Source: Balanoglossus misakiensis (lineage: Eukaryota; Hemichordata). From it: 64,000 nt of DNA. The stretch is taken from positions 4,340,001 to 4,404,000 of the forward strand of contig CM082584.2 in the NCBI GenBank assembly GCA_040954595.2. Reading direction: 5' to 3'. The position numbers and the translations under genes are program-made. The notes beneath the pieces were generated by a model. It saw only the letters and a program-made list of their open reading frames with translations. It had not been told where the DNA came from and did not search any database. This document shows, piece after piece, positions 57,360 through 64,000 of the stretch; positions within the stretch are counted from its first letter, which is position 1; each line of letters begins with the position of its first letter.

Positions 57360-57827
57360 CTACAATATATATACTCGCATTAATGCCTTGACATAGGTAA
57401 TGCACATCCAGACTGACAGCAACATGTCTTTCCATAATGTGAAAACGCCATTGATAAACAGCTTTAAAAATAACGTGCGTGTCTGACCATAGAGTAACAC
57501 ATTACTGACGTACCGGCGTTCGATAGGCCATGTCTGCCACTTGATAACGCCGTGTCTCGATTGACTCTGTTAATAAAGAAAGTAAGAATAGGGGCAACGT
57601 TGTACAAGGTATCAATCGCTGTCAAATACTGCAAGGATTTAAATACATGTACTATTTAATCAGCAAAATTTGGTTGAAATACTCATATGTTTGGTCTATG
57701 TACATTTTACTGTGTTTTACAAAAAGATATTTTTCTACGAATGAGAACACAGATTGGATGAGGTGTGTGTTTTACAATATACACATGTTGACTGGCCATG
57801 AGGGCAACAGCATATACGTCTGAAACC

Positions 57828-58394
57828 CTAGGGACTGTGAGTCACCCTAACTAAATAATAACACATGTTAGCGAGGACAATATCATGATCTTTAGCCTGC
57901 TCGAGGGATGGTGATCTCTGACCATAATATTGATGATGCCCCCATTTTTCTACATGTATCCCCTGTCTATCATTTGAAGTGGCTACGTATTCATCTATTT
58001 TATAGATAGTTTTCACATATGATTTAAAACTGAAGCATATTCGGCAAAACATCAGACACTTTACATTTAAAAATATAAAAGCGCCCAATCAGAAGAATGA
58101 GATTTGCAAGTTGACTACCCCCTCATCTGTATTACCAAGAATACAATACATTGCACTTAACCTTAGTATATCATGTGTAACATTATAGAACCACTCTTTC
58201 ACTGAAATCCAAAACCGACTAGTATAAATACAATCCAAAAAAAGATGGCAGTAATCCTCTACAACATCTTTACAGAAAATACAAATTGGGGAGTCAATTA
58301 TTCGCCATTTGTAAAGCAAACGATTTGAAGGCAAGATCTTCATTATCAGTTTGTACTGAAAATTCCAAAGCTTAATATCATTAGTTATTCCCAT
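57828..58394 (-). pseudogene. LINE ORF2 C-terminal fragment, copy 2
   Basis: Counterpart of 8489-9055, with the same zf-RVT-like cysteines and histidine and the same in-frame stop (58089-58091). Confidence 0.75.
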
Positions 58395-59096
58395 TTTTCT
58401 TATTCACCTTCCTAAATTTACATTGGCAATGCCTTGGATATATTCTGAAATTCAGTGTCTTGCAGCATTTTTATCAAGTAATATTATTTATATCCGCGCA
58501 TTTTGATTACCACCATGGCCCTTGAAATCCCGACATTTTCAGTGCATGGAATTTAGATCCACACTATATCGCAGACTTAGCAACGTCACACTTACAAAAT
58601 TATGAGGTATTTACAAAAGTTCACTCAAATTTTTTGTGTTAGGAAGGGGAAGTTACTCAGATTCCCCATGCCTGGAATTGGCTGGGGGCGGTGGTTACTC
58701 AAAATATTGGAGTTTCTTAAGAAATTCCTCCTCCCCCGGCCGTAAATAATAACAGCTCCCTAAGGAGTAGGCGATACCAGTGGAAGAGTATGTACAAAAA
58801 CACAAACAATCGATGACTTTTCAGGGGTGGTTCGTGGACGCTTAAATCCACAGATTTCTCAATCATATTCGATTCACGCAACTAATGAATATGTATCATG
58901 TTCGGTTTGAGGTCAAGTTGAATTCTGATTGCGCGTGCATGCGCGAATAAGTAGTGTTCTTTTTTCTTAGAATAAATGCCTCTTTGACGAAAAATACTGA
59001 TCGACGATCAAGTGAGATTCCTTCCGAGTAGTGTGCACTAAGCAGACACACTTCAATAATTTGCTTAACATCATGAAAGTCTGATGTTTTCATCTT

Positions 59097-60068
59097 TTCG
59101 CTCAACAAGATTTATTTGTTTTTTTTTTTTTCATTTTAGTAAAAAACACTTCTGTTCTTTGTTCCGGACAATGCTTTTCAATTGGAAACGTCGTATCACG
59201 ATCGACGCTGTTATTAGAAAAGAAAACAATAGGAGCAACTTTGTACCCGGCACACCTATATTCCTTTGTGTAAATTAGCTGTTTCCATGGTGCACTTTAA
59301 AAACAAAACAAAACAAAACAAAACAAAACAAAACAAAACAAAACATCACTCATATCTTTATTTTAAAATTTCACTCAACAAGATTTCTTTGTTTTCTCAT
59401 TTTAGTAAAAACATTTCTGTTCTTTGTTCCTGACTATGCTTTTCAATTGGAAATGTCGTATCACGATCGACGCTGTTATCAGAAAAGAAAACAATAGGAG
59501 CAACTTTGTACCCGGCCCACCTATATTCCTTTGTGTAAATTAGCTGTTTCCATGGTGCACTTTAAAAACAAAACAAAACAAAACAAAACAAAACAAAACA
59601 ACACTCATATCTTTATTTTAAAATTTCGCTTAACAAGATTTCTTTGTTTTCTCATTTTAGTAAAAACATTTCTGTTCTTTGTTCCTGACTATGCTTTTCA
59701 ATTGGAAACGTCGTATCACGATCGACGCTGTTATCAGAAAAGAAAACAATAGGAGCAACTTTGTACCCGGCACACCTATATTCCTTTGTGTAAATTAGCT
59801 GTTTCCATGGTGCACTTTAAAAACAAAACAAAACAAAACAAAACATCACTCATATCTTTATTTTAAAATTTCGCTCAACAAGATTTCTTTGTTTTCTCAT
59901 TTTAGTAAAAACATTTCTGTTCTTTGTTCCTGACTATGCTTTTCAATTGGAAACGTCGTATCACGATCGACGCTGTTATCAGAAAAGAAAACAATAGGAG
60001 CAACTTTGTACCCGGCACACCTATATTCCTTTGTGTAAATTAGCTGTTTCCATGGTGCACTTTAAAAA
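59097..60068. repeat. S-monomer array, copy 2, first part
   Basis: Partial monomer followed by three complete S monomers (landmarks near 59273, 59535, 59786, 60035). The second complete monomer carries the GGCCCACC/AACAACACTC variants, as at 10160-10245 and 15612-15692. Confidence 0.93.
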
Positions 60069-61560
60069 CAGAACACACCATTGGTTCGAAATATAGTTAT
60101 ACACATTATATCACAATTTGGGATGCAAAATGAAAAAAAAAATATGAGAGTTCATCATTTTGATTTGTTATTCCATAAATTTGAACACTATCAATCTTTA
60201 TATATCGCCGTACCGTGTGCAGCGTCAATTTCTCATGTACATTGTATATTGTTACAACGTTGGCGACTGTTGTGTTTGAAGACGTCAATTTGTCTTTAAC
60301 GTTACCATTTGAGAAAAATCCGACAGGGCAGTAAAATTCCATGACAAAATTTCAAAAACGGGTATACCCGTAATGAACCCCTTGGTTTGAAAAACGATTG
60401 ATTTCCCATTTTTCTTATGTACCTTCATAATGCTATAGTCAACATTGGCAATGCCTTGGATATCTTCTGAAATTCAGTGTCTTGCAGCATTTTTATCCAG
60501 TAATATAATTTATATCGGCGCATTTTGATTACCACCCGAAATCCCATCGTCCGCTCACACGGGTTGTTGCAAGACATTGGCGGGCGAAGATGTTTCACGT
60601 TTCCGAATTGATAAAATAAATTTAAACTTGGACTCTGTCTCGGTTGTTGCATTGTCTTCGTTCACGTTTTTGTCATGAAAAGCGATCATAAATTACTAAA
60701 CTGTTGAAAAATGCGCAGCAAACTAGACTGGGACTTATAAAACTTACCTGCAGTATGTCGACGTCGTCTTAGTACAAGTCAAATGAGACTTTGTTAACAA
60801 TAGCACACGTTTTATGTACTAGTATCAGTGAGCAATAAATTATCTACGAACAATATGTATATTAATTATTATGTCACATACCCGATTGGTTACTCCGAAG
60901 GATCAACCATTTTATGTAGGGTATCCAAGATCGTTTTTATAGCCCTTTATTAGGAGGAAGTTGATGTAATTATATGTAAGTTTTTGTGGAGTTGACATTT
61001 AGAAAAGAGTTGTAAGTACAGGTTTTGAATTTCACCTGATATAAGATTAAATCAATTAAACGTGAAAGGTTAGTAATACTATAGACTAAAATCCAGCTAA
61101 ATTTGAAAACTTGCCATCCGTTGGTCCGGATTGGGGGTTGTCGTATTCAAATTAAGGCAGTCGATTCCATGGCTACATGTACAAACAAATTAAACAGAAA
61201 TTCCATGGAAACCATGTACACTACGTGCCTACAGATTGTACGCCAAGGTTTTAAATGACTGGTGCCAGGCTAGTAACAATATGGATGTAAACAAAAACGA
61301 GGCAGTATGTGAAGTCAGTTTTATTTAGACCGTTAAATTAGACCGGGTCGCGTTTCACAGCTTAGACACCATGTCATATGCCTTGCTCCATGTTAATCAA
61401 ACAAGTAATAAAAAAATCGGGCGCAAAGGCCAAGTAGCCGACAAAATATGCAAATGATATGAAAGCTTCTATGATGATGATGGGGTGGGGGGGGGGCTAG
61501 TGGGAGTTGGAGTGGGAACTGCACGGGGCCCTGCCTGTTTGTAGTTAGTTGCAAAGTTAC
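60069..61560. repeat. L block 13, in copy 2 only
   Basis: Complete L block with private changes (TACCCGTAATG at 60366, TAATGCTATAG at 60429, AATTACTAAAC at 60694). Copy 1 has ordinary S monomers at the corresponding place (~10480-10700). Confidence 0.95.
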
Positions 61561-64000
61561 ATTTCTGTTCTTTGTTCCTGACTATGCTTTTCAATTGGAA
61601 ACGTCGTATCACGATCGACGCTGTTATCAGAAAAGAAAACAATAGGAGCAACTTTGTACCCGGCACACCTATATTCCTTTGTGTAAATTAGCTGTTTCCA
61701 TGGTGCACTTTAAAAACAAAACAAAACAAAACAAAACAAAACAAAACATCACTCATATCTTTATTTTAAAATTTCGCTCAACAAGATTTCTTTGTTTTCT
61801 CATTTTAGTAAAAACATATCTGTTCTTTATTCCTGACTATGCTTTTCAATTGGCAATGTCGCATCACGATCGACGCTGTTATCAGAAAAGAAAACAAAAG
61901 GAGCAACTTTGTACCCGGCACACCTATATTCCTTTGTGTAAATTAGCTGTTTCCATGGTGCACTTTAAAAACAAAACAAAACAAAACAAAACAAAACATC
62001 ACTCATATCTTTATTTTAAAATTTCGCTCAACAAGATTTCTTTGTTTTCTCATTTTAGTAAAAACACTTCTGTTCTTTGTTCCTGACTATGCTTTTCAAT
62101 TGGAAACGTCGTATCACGATCGACGCTGTTATCAGAAAAGAAAACAATAGGAGCAACTTTGTACCCGGCACACCTATATTCCTTTGTGTAAATTAGCTGT
62201 TTCCATGGTGCACTTTAAAAACAAAACAAAACAAAACATCACTCATATCTTTATTTTAAAATTTCGCTCAACAAGATTTCTTTGTTTTCTCATTTTAGTA
62301 AAAACATTTCTGTTCTTTGTTCCTGACTATGCTTTTCAATTGGAAATGTCGCATCACGATCGACGCTGTTATCAGAAAAGAAAACAATAGGAGCAACTTT
62401 GTACCCGGCACACCTACATTCCTTTGTGTAAATTAGCTGTTTCCATGGTGCACTTTAAAAACAAAACAAAACAAAACAAAACAAAACAAAACATCACTCA
62501 TATCTTTATTTTAAAATTTCGCTCAACAAGTTTTCTTTGTTTTCTCATTTTAGTAAAAACACTTCTGTTCTTTGTTCCTGACTATGCTTTTCAATTGGAA
62601 ACGTCGTATCACGATCGACGCTGTTATCAGAAAAGAAAACAATAGGAGCAACTTTGTACCCGGCACACCTATATTCCTTTGTGTAAATTAGCTGTTTCCA
62701 TGGTGCACTTTAAAAACAAAACAAAACAAAACAAAACAAAACAAAACATCACTCATATCTTTATTTTAAAATTTCGCTCAACAAGATTTCTTTGTTTTCT
62801 CATTTTAGTAAAAACATTTCTGTTCTTTGTTCCTGACTATGCTTTTCAATTGGAAATGTCGCATCACGATCGACGCTGTTATCAGAAAAGAAAACAATAG
62901 GAGCAACTTTGTACCCGGCACACCGATATTCCTTTGTGTAAATTAGCTGTTTCCATGGTGCACTTTAAAAACAAAACAAAACAAAACAAAACAAAACAAA
63001 ACATCACTCATATCTTTATTTTAAAATTTCGCTCAACAAGATTTCTTTGTTTTCTCATTTTAGTAAAAACACTTCTGTTCTTTGTTCCTGACTATGCTTT
63101 TCAATTGGAAACGTCGTATCACGATCGACGCTGTTATCAGAAAAGAAAACAATAGGAGCAACTTTGTACCCGGCACACCTATATTCCTTTGTGTAAATTA
63201 GCTGTTTCCATGGTGCACTTTAAAAACAAAACAAAACAAAACAAAACAAAACAAAACATCACTCATATCTTTATTTTAAAATTTCACTCAACAAGATTTC
63301 TTTGTTTTCTCATTTTAGTAAAAACATTTCTGTTCTTTGTTCCTGACTATGCTTTTCAATTGGAAACGTCGTATCACGATCGACGCTGTTATCAGAAAAG
63401 AAAACAATAGGAGCAACTTTGTACCTGGTACACCTCTATTCCTTTGTGTAAATTAGCTGTTACCACGGTGCACTTTAAAAACAAAACAAAACAAAACAAA
63501 ACAAAACAAAACAAAACATCACTCATATCTTTATTTTAAAATTTCACTCAACAAGATTTCTTTGTTTTCTCATTTTAGTAAAAACATTTCTGTTCTTTGT
63601 TCCTGACTATGCTTTTCAATTGGAAACGTCGTATCACGATCGACGCTGTTATCAGAAAAGAAAACAATAGGAGCAACTTTGTACCAGGCACACCTATATT
63701 CCTTTGTGTAAATTAGCTGTTTCCATTGTGCACTTTAAAAACAAAACAAAACAAAACAAAACAAAACAAAACAAAACATCACTCATATCTTTATTTTAAA
63801 ATTTCGCTCAACAAGATTTCTTTGTTTTCTCATTTTAGTAAAAACATTTCTGTTCTTTGTTCCTGACTATGCTTTTCAATTGGAAACGTCGTATCACGAT
63901 CGACGCTGTTATCAGAAAAGAAAACAATAGGAGCAACTTTGTACCCGGCACACCTATATTCCTTTGTGTAAATTAGCTGTTTCCATGGTGCACTTTAAAA
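61561..64000. repeat. S-monomer array, copy 2, second part (to window end)
   Basis: Landmarks near 61683, 61935, 62188, 62428, 62683, 62938, 63193, 63443, 63703 and 63966 give nine complete monomers plus a partial one. The order of monomer variants (CCTACATTCC, AACAAGTTTTC, CTCTATTCC/TTACCACGG, TTCCATTGTG) repeats that of 10920-12460. Confidence 0.95.

Larger units (their letters stand above)
47158..64000. repeat. Large segmental duplication, copy 2
   Basis: Same order and orientation as 1-12470. The offset grows from 47157 to 47735 after the TTAA element at 48254-48829, to 49249 after one additional 1.5 kb unit, and to 49339 after a 90-bp insertion in the foldback. Beyond 60069 an L block is present where copy 1 has S monomers. 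The copy runs off the window end. Confidence 0.92.

Overview
The window looks like genomic DNA from an animal, most likely a marine invertebrate. The evidence is split genes with GT-AG introns on the minus strand, a Golgi ST6Gal-type sialyltransferase, a non-LTR retrotransposon relic, several MITE-like DNA elements, microsatellites and long complex satellites. A lancelet, hemichordate or similar deuterostome is my inference; nothing seen fixes the species. There are no bacterial-style operons.

Layout. 1-9746: diverged ~1.5 kb complex repeats with nested DNA transposons (TIR element with TAA target duplication at 2129-2672, a second TIR-like insert at 2695-3135), a tandem 1.5 kb array (3500-6940), a foldback element plus a 180-bp MITE (7698-8020) and a LINE relic (8489-9055). 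9747-13501: tandem array of ~240-265 bp monomers (called S) with a variable (AAAAC)n tract. 13502-36680: higher-order array in which a ~1.49 kb block (called L, 12 copies) alternates with 0-4 S monomers. 36681-47157: a ~10.5 kb low-repeat island with two minus-strand genes. 47158-64000: a second, colinear, nearly identical copy of the first ~12.5 kb, running off the window end inside the S array.

Genes. At 38135-39638 are two exons of an ST6Gal-like beta-galactoside alpha-2,6-sialyltransferase: type II membrane anchor, stem, start of sialylmotif L, and the exon entering sialylmotif S. The middle of the enzyme and its C-terminal exons were not found, and the 3' direction runs into the satellite array. 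At 44454-46946 are the last five coding exons, phase-consistent throughout, of a cysteine-containing 'YHGT' protein with a possible ADP-ribosyltransferase-like motif. Its 5' end lies towards or inside the duplicated repeat region.

Main observation. The 1.5 kb array, the L block, the S monomer and the flanking diverged repeats share the same short sequence modules, largely in the same order. They therefore look like one ancestral complex repeat that was amplified repeatedly at different period lengths (about 0.25, 1.5, 1.65-2.66 and possibly 4.05 kb) and seeded with transposons. The two large copies differ by datable events: a 576-bp TTAA-flanked insertion, one extra 1.5 kb unit, a 90-bp insertion in a foldback, and a gained or lost L block. 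I found no intact transposase, reverse transcriptase, RNA gene or CRISPR-like system.
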